Shown: positions 9,251-16,951 of the stretch, in pieces
Position numbering within the stretch: the first letter of the stretch is position 1
How the letters are laid out: every line of letters begins with the position of its first letter
Assembly: GCF_027797205.1 (NCBI RefSeq)
Contig: NZ_CP115607.1
Span: 868,001-932,000, forward strand
Direction: 5' to 3'
Source of the DNA: Campylobacter sp. VBCF_01 NA2
GTDB lineage: Bacteria; Campylobacterota; Campylobacteria; Campylobacterales; Campylobacteraceae
Length of the DNA: 64,000 nucleotides
Made by a program: the position numbers and the translations under genes
The notes under the pieces: model-generated
Databases searched by the model: none
Seen by the model: only the letters and a program-made list of their open reading frames with translations
What the model was told of the DNA's origin: nothing

Positions 9251-10348
9251 TTATGAATTTCGTGCGTATTTGAAATACGCAGCACATGCGCCTTCACTAC
9301 TTACCATGCACGAGCCTATCGGGTTTTGCGGGGTGCAGACCTTGCCAAAAACCTTGCAATCATAAGGTTTCGCCTTGCCACGCAGTATCTCGCCACAGAT
9401 ACATGCCCTATTTTCGCCCTTACTTTCTAAATTTTGCAAAATTTCAGCGAATTTTACTCTCGCGTCAAATTCGGCGAATTCGGCTTTTAGCTTCATACCG
9501 CTTTTTGGGATTTCGCCAAGCCCACGCCACGAAAAATCGCAAATTTCAAAATATTTATCTATCAAATTTAACGCAGTTTTGTTGCCATCCGTTTTCACTA
9601 CTCTGTCGTATTCGTTATAGACTTCGTGTGTGCCATTTTCAAACTGAGTTACCAAATTTAGCACACCAGCCATAATGTCAAGTGGCTCAAAACCGCTCAC
9701 GGCGATTGGTTTTTTGTATTTTGTGGCGATATTTTCGTAAATTTTGCTTCCTGTGATGACGCTGACATGGCTAGGTCCTAAAAATGCATCGATTTTGGCG
9801 TCTTTGTCTTGTAAAATGGCTTCTACTGGGGCTGGGACGGTTACATGATTTATGTGAAAAAATAGATTTTTTAGCCCCAAATTTATCGCTTTATCAACCA
9901 AAACTGCACTCATCGGCGTAGTCGTCTCAAAGCCAATCGCAAAGAAAATGACATTTTTATCAGGGTTTTGAGCGGCGATTTTTAGGGCATCGAGCGGGCT
10001 ATACAGCGCGCGTATATCGGCTCCACCCGCACGCAGTTTTTGTAGGCTCGTGGTGCTTCCGGGGACTCTTAGCATATCAGCCAAAGTGCAAAAAATCACG
10101 CCCTCACTCGACGCAAGAGCGATTGCTTCATCAATGCGAGTTCGTGGCATTACACACACAGGACAGCCCGGACCATGCACGAAGTTTATATTTTCGCCAA
10201 CCAAATTTGGCAGACCAAATTTCATAATGCTGTGCGTATGACCGCCGCAAATTTCCATGATATTTATGGGCTTTGTGCTTTTTTGCTTTATCGCTTCTGA
10301 AAGCCCTAAAATCAGCTTTTTATCTCTAAAATCTTTTATCAAATCCAT
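9251..10348 (-). CDS. hypD: hydrogenase maturation protein HypD
   Basis: HypD is the [4Fe-4S] scaffold on which, with HypC, the Fe(CN)2CO unit is assembled. The 365-aa protein has the expected motifs: MEICGGHTHSI near residue 33, GPGCPVCVMP near 66, GFETTTP, and the C-terminal cluster cysteines in ACICGEILRG, YDCKVFGKVC and GSCMVSSEGACAAYF. Upstream lie a YjbR-like and a flavin-reductase-like gene in place of the usual hypC neighbour. Confidence 0.97.
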   Translation of the reverse strand: MDLIKDFRDKKLILGLSEAIKQKSTKPINIMEICGGHTHSIMKFGLPNLVGENINFVHGPGCPVCVMPRTRIDEAIALASSEGVIFCTLADMLRVPGSTTSLQKLRAGGADIRALYSPLDALKIAAQNPDKNVIFFAIGFETTTPMSAVLVDKAINLGLKNLFFHINHVTVPAPVEAILQDKDAKIDAFLGPSHVSVITGSKIYENIATKYKKPIAVSGFEPLDIMAGVLNLVTQFENGTHEVYNEYDRVVKTDGNKTALNLIDKYFEICDFSWRGLGEIPKSGMKLKAEFAEFDARVKFAEILQNLESKGENRACICGEILRGKAKPYDCKVFGKVCTPQNPIGSCMVSSEGACAAYFKYARNS

Positions 10349-10350
10349 TT

Positions 10351-10722
10351 TTACTTCTTTGTAAGTTTATAACTTTCTTCGATTAAATCGTATGTCGTCG
10401 CCTCGTCGCAAACACCAAATACTACGCTAATCCAATGCTTTTTGTTCATGTGATACGCCTCTATGACACTCTTGCCGTCGCGCAAAATTTCGCCCAAATT
10501 CGGCTCGATTTTCAAATTTAAAATATCAAGCGTTTTCTCGCCCACAAACGCACCGAGTTCGACGCCCAGAGTTTTTACGCTCACGCCCTTCATCAGCACG
10601 GCAAACCATTTTTTGTTTTTTTCGTGGCGAAAAACGCAAAAGCCCGGCGCACTTTTCCACAAATACTCAGGCTTTGCGCGATACCTGCGCCAGATTTCTT
10701 GGATTAGTGCTTCTGCTTCCAC
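10351..10722 (-). CDS. MmcQ/YjbR-family protein
   Basis: This 123-aa protein matches the MmcQ/YjbR (CyaY-like fold) family. It has an N-terminal helix (IQEIWRRYRAKPEYLWK), the pattern CVFRHEKNKKWFAVLM, then LNLKIEP and a final ...AYHMNKKHWISVVF... ending in EESYKL. Some relatives are described as DNA-binding, but the function is not established. It overlaps nothing and lies 2 bases before hypD and 8 bases after the PNPOx-like gene. Co-transcription with hypC/hypD is therefore likely although no role in hydrogenase maturation is known. Confidence 0.8.
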   Translation of the reverse strand: MEAEALIQEIWRRYRAKPEYLWKSAPGFCVFRHEKNKKWFAVLMKGVSVKTLGVELGAFVGEKTLDILNLKIEPNLGEILRDGKSVIEAYHMNKKHWISVVFGVCDEATTYDLIEESYKLTKK

Positions 10723-10730
10723 CGCGCGCC

Positions 10731-11246
10731 TTATTTGATTTTTTTGGCTTTTGCACTCACGCTTTGGATTTTAAACTCATAAATTTTCATACGATGAAAC
10801 TGCCCGTTTATGGCTGTTTCAAAGGCGCTCATATACTCTTTGCAATACTTTTCGCAAAGTAGTTTCATCGCCTTTTTCATAGTAGGCTCATCGCCGACCT
10901 CATAGGCTTTGGCTCGCGCGATTGCCGAGGTGTATTCTGTGGTGAAAGCCTTTTTGCCAAGCATGCTTGTATTGTCTTTAATAGCCTCAAATTCGGCATC
11001 GCTTAGGACTGGGACTTGATTGTAGCTCACGCAAACAATGCTAACTTTCCTGCCCTGCGTAAAAAGCTCCGCCTTGCTCCCCTCGGGTGCGCCGTGGATA
11101 AAGATACTATCATTTTCCCTAGCAATCGAAAGCGGAATCGAAAAAATCTCGCCATTATCTCTCACGCACGAAATTATGGCATATTCGCAATCATCAATGA
11201 TTTTGTAAGCTTCCTCATTTGAAAGTTCTCTGTCTTTTCTACGCAT
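10731..11246 (-). CDS. pyridoxamine 5'-phosphate oxidase/NimA-like flavin-binding protein
   Basis: I place the start at the ATG at 11246 (MRRKDRELSNEEAYKIIDD), which has AAGGA upstream; the frame stays open a further 37 codons but that extension is Arg/Lys/Ala-rich and lacks an SD. The 171-aa protein fits the split-barrel flavin-binding fold: CEYAIISCVRDNGEIFSIPL, SIFIHGAPEGSKAELF, RKVSIVCVSYNQVP and a C-terminal region typical of NimA/PNPOx-like reductases. Members reduce nitro-compounds or bind FMN/haem; the substrate here is unknown. It sits between hypC and the YjbR gene. Confidence 0.8.
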   Translation of the reverse strand: MRRKDRELSNEEAYKIIDDCEYAIISCVRDNGEIFSIPLSIARENDSIFIHGAPEGSKAELFTQGRKVSIVCVSYNQVPVLSDAEFEAIKDNTSMLGKKAFTTEYTSAIARAKAYEVGDEPTMKKAMKLLCEKYCKEYMSAFETAINGQFHRMKIYEFKIQSVSAKAKKIK

Positions 11247-11415
11247 TTTTTTCCTTTGCACGGCTTGCCTTTTTAGTGCTTTTTTGCGATTATTTGCGCT
11301 TGCTTCACTGCGACGCACAGCCCAGTGCGCCTCGCTCGCAACCGCTCTAAAACGCAAAAAATCATCTAAAAATACTTCGCCTTATTTTTTAATTTTTTTT
11401 TGCGAATTTTGAAAT

Positions 11416-11694
11416 TTATTTTAAATTCGCTAGCCCCATATCGCCCTCATCTGCCGAAATTTCGCCACTATTCATCTCTTCGGCGATTTGTTCGTAAATT
11501 TTCAAGCTCTCTAAGGCGACGGCTGTGTCGATTTTTTCCATCGCAAAGCCCACATGAATAAGCACGAAATCTCCAACGCTAACTGGCTCAGAAATCAGAT
11601 CCAAGCTCACGCCACGCTTTACACCTAGCGTTTCGACGGTCGCGAAATTATTTTCATCTATTGAAATCACTTTTGACGGGATTGAAAGGCACAT
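11416..11694 (-). CDS. hypC: hydrogenase maturation chaperone HypC
   Basis: HypC/HupF proteins carry the Fe(CN)2CO precursor to the large subunit of the hydrogenase with HypD. The 92-aa protein begins MCLSIPSKVISID with the essential Cys2 (normally exposed after Met removal) and contains the family motif GDFVLIHVGFAMEKID. Its start overlaps the last base of hypB. A 169-base gap follows to the PNPOx-like gene; it contains low-complexity T runs and no gene. Confidence 0.96.
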   Translation of the reverse strand: MCLSIPSKVISIDENNFATVETLGVKRGVSLDLISEPVSVGDFVLIHVGFAMEKIDTAVALESLKIYEQIAEEMNSGEISADEGDMGLANLK

Positions 11695-12515
11695 TATCTA
11701 AATTCCTTTTTAAATTCCAAAAATTTTAGCCACTTATCCACGCCCTCGCCTGTTTTGCTATCAAGCGCAATAACACTTGCTTTTGGGTTTAGTTTTCGCA
11801 CCTCTTTGACTACCTCTTCGACGCTAAAATCAAAATGCTCGATTAACGAGTGTTTGGTTACCACGACCAAATCCGCAGCCCTAAACATAACAGGATATTT
11901 TGCGACCTTGTCGCTTCCCTCAGTTACGCTTAGAAGCACGACATTTGCGTGTGCGCCGACATCGTAGCTTGCAGGGCAGACGAGATTTCCGACATTTTCT
12001 ATGAAAACCAAATCAAGCCCAGTGGTATCGAGGTGATGAAGCCCTTCATGCACCATAAATGCGTCTAAATGACATGCTTGTCCTGTGGTGATTTGATGAG
12101 CGCGCGCGCCTGCTTGCAATACGCGATCGGCGTCGCGATTGGTTTCTAAATCGCCCTCGATTACGCCGATTTTAAATTTACCGCTTTTGATAGTAGCTTC
12201 TAGTAGCGTTGTTTTGCCACTTCCTGGGCTACTCATCAAATTTACGCACAAAATCCCGTCCTCGTCGAAATGCTCTCTGATATGCGCTGCTTCGGCGTCA
12301 TTTGCAGATAAAATTTTCGTGATTACTTCAACGGTTTTTTTATCATTTAGCACAGGGTGTGCGTGGTCGCCGTGAATTTCGCCGTGCTCGTGCTCGTACG
12401 CCTCTCCATGAGAGTGAGCATGAGCGTGGTTATGCTCGTGAGTGTGCGTAACTCCGTCAGAGTGCGTGTGGCTGTAAGTGTGTCCTGCGATAGAACATCC
12501 GCAATCTTTACACAT
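11694..12515 (-). CDS. hypB: hydrogenase nickel-incorporation GTPase HypB
   Basis: HypB is the GTPase that works with HypA in nickel insertion. The 273-aa protein has the high-affinity nickel motif CKDCGC (residues 2-7) and a very His-rich stretch at residues 12-53 for nickel storage. A SIMIBI GTPase domain follows, with P-loop SPGSGKTT at about 96-103, GDLETNRDADR, the metal site GQACHLDA and NVGNLVCPA. It is the first recognised gene of the cluster. The upstream gene encodes an unrelated tail-anchored protein and no hypF is present in the window. Confidence 0.97.
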   Translation of the reverse strand: MCKDCGCSIAGHTYSHTHSDGVTHTHEHNHAHAHSHGEAYEHEHGEIHGDHAHPVLNDKKTVEVITKILSANDAEAAHIREHFDEDGILCVNLMSSPGSGKTTLLEATIKSGKFKIGVIEGDLETNRDADRVLQAGARAHQITTGQACHLDAFMVHEGLHHLDTTGLDLVFIENVGNLVCPASYDVGAHANVVLLSVTEGSDKVAKYPVMFRAADLVVVTKHSLIEHFDFSVEEVVKEVRKLNPKASVIALDSKTGEGVDKWLKFLEFKKEFR

Positions 12516-12525
12516 TTTTTATCCT

Positions 12526-12951
12526 TTAATTTGAGATTAAATATATAAGAAAAATTAAAACCAAAGCCCACACCACCGACCAAATAACAAATTTTTTCCA
12601 AAATTTATTGCTACTTTGCTCGTGGGTTGCGACTTTGTTTTGTGAGTTTTCGTAAAAATCTTTTGCCCTCATATCCGCGCTACTTAAAACCGCGCGCCTG
12701 ACATCGACGAATTCGCCATTATAGCGCATTGCCCCGTCTGGTTCGATCCTGTAAGAATCTATTTTTTTAACGCTCCATAAAACTTTATTGGTTGCGCTTT
12801 GCATTTTGATTAGGGCTGAAATTTGCCCCTCGCTATCGAGGGCGTAAAATTTTAAAATTTTATCGTATGTAGCCTTGTCGATTTGCCCCAAATCCGCTAA
12901 ATAATCTAATTTTTCCTTAATACTTTTTTGGTGAAAAGTATGTAAAAACAT
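12526..12951 (-). CDS. unknown tail-anchored protein
   Basis: A 141-aa protein that I do not recognise. Residues 1-115 are soluble and mostly helical, with a central charged region. Residues 116-139 (KFVIWSVVWALVLIFLIYLI) form a single C-terminal membrane helix with almost nothing after it, so the bulk probably faces the cytoplasm. It ends 10 bases before the hypB ATG, suggesting co-transcription with the hyp genes. It starts with AGGAATTTTTATG directly behind a small hairpin that follows the AGCS transporter gene. Confidence 0.65.
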   Translation of the reverse strand: MFLHTFHQKSIKEKLDYLADLGQIDKATYDKILKFYALDSEGQISALIKMQSATNKVLWSVKKIDSYRIEPDGAMRYNGEFVDVRRAVLSSADMRAKDFYENSQNKVATHEQSSNKFWKKFVIWSVVWALVLIFLIYLISN

Positions 12952-12961
12952 AAAAATTCCT

Positions 12962-12983
12962 AATCGTAAAATAACTTACGATT
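12962..12983 (-). terminator. small hairpin between the AGCS gene and the next gene
   Basis: Eight-base-pair perfect stem AATCGTAA/TTACGATT with a six-base loop, in the 63-base gap after the AGCS symporter stop. On the minus strand it runs straight into AGGAATTTTTATG, so it lacks a U tract. It may be a weak terminator, or it may affect initiation of the following gene. Confidence 0.3.
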
Positions 12984-13014
12984 TTACCTAAATTTAATTA
13001 TTTAACGCTGAAAT

Positions 13015-14424
13015 TTAGCCTTTAATGTAATCACTGGCGTTGTATGCCTTGCCCGCGTCAAAATCCCGCAGTAAGCGCACTACAATGCCACTTAAAAGCA
13101 AAATCGCAATCAGGTTTGGAATCACCATAAGTCCATTAAAAAGATCGGCTAGCTCCCAAACAAGGTCGATTTTAAGCAGTGAGCCCATAAAAACAAAGCC
13201 GATAACCAAAAGCTGTAAAAATTTCACCCCTTTTGGTCCAAGCAGATAGCGGATATTTATCTCAGCGAAATAATACCAGCCCATAATCGTAGTAAATGCG
13301 AAAAACAAAAGACAAATCGCCACGAAGCTATATCCAAGCTCCCTGCCCAAAAAATTCGACGAAAACGCCTCTTGCACGAGCGCAATCCCGCTAAATACAG
13401 CCTTGCCATCAGCCCCAAACTCCACCACGCCCGAGGTCAGTATCACAAAAACCGTGATATTTAGCACGATAAATGTATCTATAAAAACGCTCATAATGCC
13501 TAGCATTGCTTGATCGACTGGGTGAGCGACATTAGCAGCGGCGTGAGCGTGAGGGGTAGAGCCCATACCAGCTTCGTTGCTAAATAGTCCCCTGGCCACG
13601 CCATATCTCATAGCCATAGCGATACTAGCCCCCGTCGCACCGCCCCATGCAGCGCTTGGATCAAAGGCAGCTTTGAAAATCAGCGAAATAGCGCCAGGAA
13701 GCTCTGAGATATTAGCGCAGATTATGCTAAATCCCACCAAAATGTATAAAATCGCCATAAGCGGGACGACCTTTTCGGCTACGCGCGCGATTGCCCTGAC
13801 ACCGCCGATAAAGATTATCGCGCAAACCACAGCCAAAATTTCGCCAATATAGACCTTGTCGATATTAAAAGCCTTGCTAAATCCGTCTGAAATGGCGTTT
13901 GCTTGCACCATATTTCCCATACAACCAAGCGCTAAGATTATCGCTATGGCAAAAACCACAGCCAAAATTTTGCCAAATTTCCCGCCAATACCGCGCGAAA
14001 TATAAAACGCAGGTCCGCCTATGATATGGCCACTTTTATCCTTTGAGCGATAAATTTGAGCTAGACAGATTTCGGCGAAATTTGTCGCCATACCAAAAAA
14101 CGCAGCCAACCACATCCAAAAAATCGCCCCAGGTCCGCCCATAATAAGCGCAGTCGAAGCTCCGACTAGATTGCCCGTGCCCACCTGCGCCGCAATCGCA
14201 GTCGAAATCGCCTGAAACGAGCTCATACCGTGTTTGCCCGCCTTTTTACCATGGAGCGAAAAATCGCCCAAAAGTCTATTTCCGGCAAGCTTGAATTTCA
14301 AAATTTGAACGAATTTTAATCTGATTGTAAAATACACGCCAGTTCCGCAAAGAAGGGCTATGAGAAAGTATGGCCCCCAGATAAATGAGTTTATGTCGGT
14401 TACGATTTTGATAAAATTTTCCAT
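13015..14424 (-). CDS. alanine or glycine:cation symporter (AGCS/AlsT family)
   Basis: A 469-aa inner-membrane protein of the AGCS family, which imports alanine or glycine with Na+ or H+. Hallmarks are the N-terminal ISFIWGPYFL-like segment (SFIWGPYFLIALL), the signature ALAAQVGTGN-type motif seen as ISTAIAAQVGTGNLVGAST, GPGAIFWMWLAAFFGMATNFAE, RYGVARGLFSNEAGMGS with the substrate-site Asn, and about eleven hydrophobic helices. The length is normal. The divergent TDT transporter lies 182 bases upstream; that spacer is very AT-rich and must hold both promoters. Confidence 0.93.
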   Translation of the reverse strand: MENFIKIVTDINSFIWGPYFLIALLCGTGVYFTIRLKFVQILKFKLAGNRLLGDFSLHGKKAGKHGMSSFQAISTAIAAQVGTGNLVGASTALIMGGPGAIFWMWLAAFFGMATNFAEICLAQIYRSKDKSGHIIGGPAFYISRGIGGKFGKILAVVFAIAIILALGCMGNMVQANAISDGFSKAFNIDKVYIGEILAVVCAIIFIGGVRAIARVAEKVVPLMAILYILVGFSIICANISELPGAISLIFKAAFDPSAAWGGATGASIAMAMRYGVARGLFSNEAGMGSTPHAHAAANVAHPVDQAMLGIMSVFIDTFIVLNITVFVILTSGVVEFGADGKAVFSGIALVQEAFSSNFLGRELGYSFVAICLLFFAFTTIMGWYYFAEINIRYLLGPKGVKFLQLLVIGFVFMGSLLKIDLVWELADLFNGLMVIPNLIAILLLSGIVVRLLRDFDAGKAYNASDYIKG

Positions 14425-14606
14425 TTTTGTCCGCCTTAATCTGCCTCGAATTTGTTAAAAATCGATTATTTTACTTTTTTCGCGCTTAATAAAACTTAAA
14501 ATTTTATAAATTTCAGTTTTAATTTATAATTGTAAGAATTTATGGCGTCAAATTTTGCTAAAATTCGCGCCATTTTTTAAAATTTTTAAAATTCATCGAG
14601 GCTAAA

Positions 14607-15563
14607 ATGAATCTAAAAAACGAAAATATCTCCAAACTCTCAAATTTCCCGATTATGTTTTTTGCCGTAACAATGGGGCTTGGCGGGCTTAGTATCGCTT
14701 ATCGCGCCATTAGCGAGGCGTATGGTGCGCCACATTTTATATTTGAAATTTTGCGATTTTTCGCCCTTGGTGTGTTTGCGCTAATTTCGGCGTTTTACAC
14801 GGCAAAAATCATCAAATTTCCGCGCGCTGTGCAGGCAGAATTTACCCACCCAATCAAGCTAAGTTTTTTTGCCACATTTTCGATTAGCCTGCTTTTACTA
14901 GCCATCGCGTTTAACGATATTAGCGCACTTCATAGCGCATTTTACGGCGTGGCGATGATATTTCATGCGTTTTTGACGCTTTATATCATTTCGTTTTGGA
15001 TACAAAAAAACATGCTCATCACCCACTCAAATCCAGCGTGGTTTATCCCGATCGTGGGCAATCTCATCGTAGTAATCGCCGCGACCGAAAAGGGCGAATA
15101 TCTGTGGTATTTTTTTAGCATTGGGATTTTCTTTTGGATTGTGCTTTTTAGCATTGTTTTTTACCGCATTATTTTTCACGACCAACTCGCACAAAAATTC
15201 GTCCCAACGCTTTTTATAATGATTGCGCCCCCGTCTGTGGCGTTTCTGGGCTATATCAACATCGGTGGCGAGTTTGATATGCTCGCTAAAATTTTGATAA
15301 ATTTGGTGCTATTTTTCACACTTTTGATATTTTTCATGGCAAAAAGCTTTTTCGGGCTTAAATTTTTCCTATCATGGTGGGCTTTCACTTTCCCGACAGC
15401 GGCTGGGTGCATTGCCTTTATGAAGGCGTATTTTTTAAGCGCAGAAGTGTGGTTTGCGCGCCTTGGGCTTGGTATGTTCGCGCTTTTGTGTGTTTTGATA
15501 GCAGTCGTGGGATACCACACTATAAAAGGGCTAATCAACGGCGAAATCTGCGTGCAGGAGTGA
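14607..15563 (+). CDS. TDT/SLAC1-type transporter (TehA-like)
   Basis: A 318-aa protein with about ten closely spaced hydrophobic helices and the TehA/SLAC1 fold signature. The N-terminal FPIMFFAVTMGLGGLSIAYR is typical of the tellurite-resistance/dicarboxylate transporter (TDT) family, and the second half contains SWWAFTFPTAAGCIAF, a conserved TDT block. Family members move small anions, C4-dicarboxylates or sulfite; the substrate is not readable. The gene stands alone, transcribed divergently from the AGCS symporter, with TATAAT-like bases about 80 nucleotides upstream. Confidence 0.88.
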   Translation: MNLKNENISKLSNFPIMFFAVTMGLGGLSIAYRAISEAYGAPHFIFEILRFFALGVFALISAFYTAKIIKFPRAVQAEFTHPIKLSFFATFSISLLLLAIAFNDISALHSAFYGVAMIFHAFLTLYIISFWIQKNMLITHSNPAWFIPIVGNLIVVIAATEKGEYLWYFFSIGIFFWIVLFSIVFYRIIFHDQLAQKFVPTLFIMIAPPSVAFLGYINIGGEFDMLAKILINLVLFFTLLIFFMAKSFFGLKFFLSWWAFTFPTAAGCIAFMKAYFLSAEVWFARLGLGMFALLCVLIAVVGYHTIKGLINGEICVQE

Positions 15564-15703
15564 AATTTAGCGCAAATTTCGCCAGATTTATTATCTATAA
15601 AACTATTTTGCAAAATGCACATTATCAACCTTAAAATTTAGTAAAAGTAAATTTATAAACTTACAAATTTTCTTAAAATCCACTTACAAATTCGCTATTT
15701 TTA

Positions 15704-15735
15704 TTGACTTTTAAGAATTAATATTATATTATAAC
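15704..15735 (+). promoter_or_regulatory. probable sigma70 promoter of the triple-repeat protein
   Basis: TTGACT at 15704-15709 is followed after 15 bases by TATATT (15725-15730) within an alternating TATTATATTATAAC tract. AAGGAG lies eight bases before the ATG at 15761. This is one of the more complete promoter/SD combinations in the window. Confidence 0.5.
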
Positions 15736-15760
15736 GCCAAATTTTCACAAGGAGCAACCT

Positions 15761-16549
15761 ATGGCAGTAGATGTTATAAAAGTCGAGCAAATGGTCAAAG
15801 ACGCTGAATTTTTAGAAAATATCAAAGGCAGAGAAAGTTACAGAAAAGCTCTAAAACTCTTAGGAATTGCTAAAAATTATAGCCTTTTGGATAGCGAAAA
15901 ATGGGAAGCTCTCCATAATAGCGTGCAAACAATAGCTTCGCTCTTGGGCCTAGCAAGAGCAGAAATAGATGAGGTCTATACCCCTAAACAGCAGGTTTTA
16001 GCCAGCCACACTATGGAAATCATAGAGCTACTCAAAAAAGAAAAAACCCCGCTTCAAATCACAAAAATTTTGCAAGAGCAAGGCGTAGAGGTGGCCTACT
16101 CTCAGGTCAGCCATTTCATATCAGAGACAAGGCTAAATCAATTTTCCGCGCCATCGACTAGGGACAGGCTCGCCAAATACAAGGACGAAATCCAAGCCAA
16201 ACTCGAAAACGGCGATAGCTACTACTCGATCGGCGGCGATTTGGCAGAAGCATATCCTGAGCTTAGCGAGCTTACATATTCGCAGATTAGCAACTTTATC
16301 AAAAGCGAATTTGGCGAAAAATACTTAGCCGAAATAAAGGCGAAATTCGCAGGTCCGACAAGCGAAGAGTTGCTAAGCCCATACAAAGATGAAATTCGCA
16401 AAATGCTAGCTAGCGGCGACCAGCTCACGGATATCCGTGCCAAACTAAAAGAATTAAAGCCCGAGCTAGGGAATATTTCGTATTCTCAGCTTAACTACTT
16501 TATCGCAACGAAACTCTCGCAAGGCCGAGAGCCTACGATAAGGGCGTAA
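15761..16549 (+). CDS. unknown protein with three tandem helix-turn-helix-like repeats
   Basis: I do not recognise this 262-aa soluble protein. Its C-terminal two thirds contain three copies of a 45-60-residue module. The copies start near residues 86, 143 and 206 and each ends in the same signature: AYSQVSHFI, TYSQISNFI and SYSQLNYFI. Copies two and three also share an opening YKDEI plus a Leu/Gly/Asp pattern. The hydrophobic spacing looks like a winged or simple HTH, so nucleic-acid binding is a reasonable guess. The N-terminal 80 residues are a separate helical region. The gene is monocistronic with a strong promoter and AAGGAG SD. Confidence 0.75.
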   Translation: MAVDVIKVEQMVKDAEFLENIKGRESYRKALKLLGIAKNYSLLDSEKWEALHNSVQTIASLLGLARAEIDEVYTPKQQVLASHTMEIIELLKKEKTPLQITKILQEQGVEVAYSQVSHFISETRLNQFSAPSTRDRLAKYKDEIQAKLENGDSYYSIGGDLAEAYPELSELTYSQISNFIKSEFGEKYLAEIKAKFAGPTSEELLSPYKDEIRKMLASGDQLTDIRAKLKELKPELGNISYSQLNYFIATKLSQGREPTIRA

Positions 16550-16638
16550 AATTTGGCGTGAAATTCTCGCGGTGGCGCATTGCAGTGCGCGCGATGCTGT
16601 CATTGCGAGAATTTTGCGTTAGTAAAATTACCTTTGTT

Positions 16639-16728
16639 TGTCATTGCGAGAAGCGAAGCGACGAAGCAATCTACGAACTTGAAATTCATTACGCTAAATT
16701 TGCAAAAATACTGACCTCAAATTTTAAC
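16639..16728 (+). repeat. dispersed repeat, copy A (TGTCATTGCGAG...GAAGCAATCTACGAA...)
   Basis: Begins TGTCATTGCGAGAAGCGAAG and continues through GAAGCAATCTACGAACTTG, GCTAAATTTGCAAAAATACT and GACCTCAAATTTTAA. The same order of blocks recurs at 59681-59773 with roughly 80% identity by eye. A reversed partial end (TAGATTGCC...CTCGCAAAGACA) follows to about 16775, giving the element inverted ends. Confidence 0.75.
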
Positions 16729-16836
16729 TCATAGATTGCCACAAATTTGCCTAACGACAAATTCTCGCAAAGACAGAATAGGCGAGATTTTTACCGCCTC
16801 GCGCGCAGTATTCCCCCCAGCCAAAAGCCACGCTTA

Positions 16837-16853
16837 AAGCGCGGCTAAATTCC
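16837..16853 (+). repeat. 17-base direct repeat, copy 1
   Basis: AAGCGCGGCTAAATTCC, identical to 16901-16917, start-to-start distance 64 bases, in the gap after htpG. Confidence 0.6.
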
Positions 16854-16900
16854 CAGCTAAAACGCGACGGATTAAAACACAATCAAAATTCCAAGCGAAA

Positions 16901-16917
16901 AAGCGCGGCTAAATTCC
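16901..16917 (+). repeat. 17-base direct repeat, copy 2
   Basis: AAGCGCGGCTAAATTCC, identical to 16837-16853. Both are followed by CA-rich bases and lie just downstream of the htpG stop. Confidence 0.6.
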
Positions 16918-16951
16918 AAGCCACGCGCCACGCTCAATCACAAATCAAATT

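Larger units (their letters stand above)
16550..16951. other. 402-base gap: repeat-rich, no gene
   Basis: No convincing reading frame. From left to right it holds a GCGCATTGCAGTGCGC palindrome (near 16577), a partial TGTCATTGCGAG at about 16598, one full copy of the dispersed repeat (16639 on), an inverted remnant ending CTCGCAAAGACA near 16775, and two copies of a 17-base direct repeat (16837, 16901). It separates the convergent triple-repeat gene and htpG. Confidence 0.7.

Noticed and set aside
11247-11357. 37-residue N-terminal extension of the PNPOx-like protein
   Set aside because: Arg/Lys/Ala-rich without homology, while ATG 11246 has a good AAGGA.
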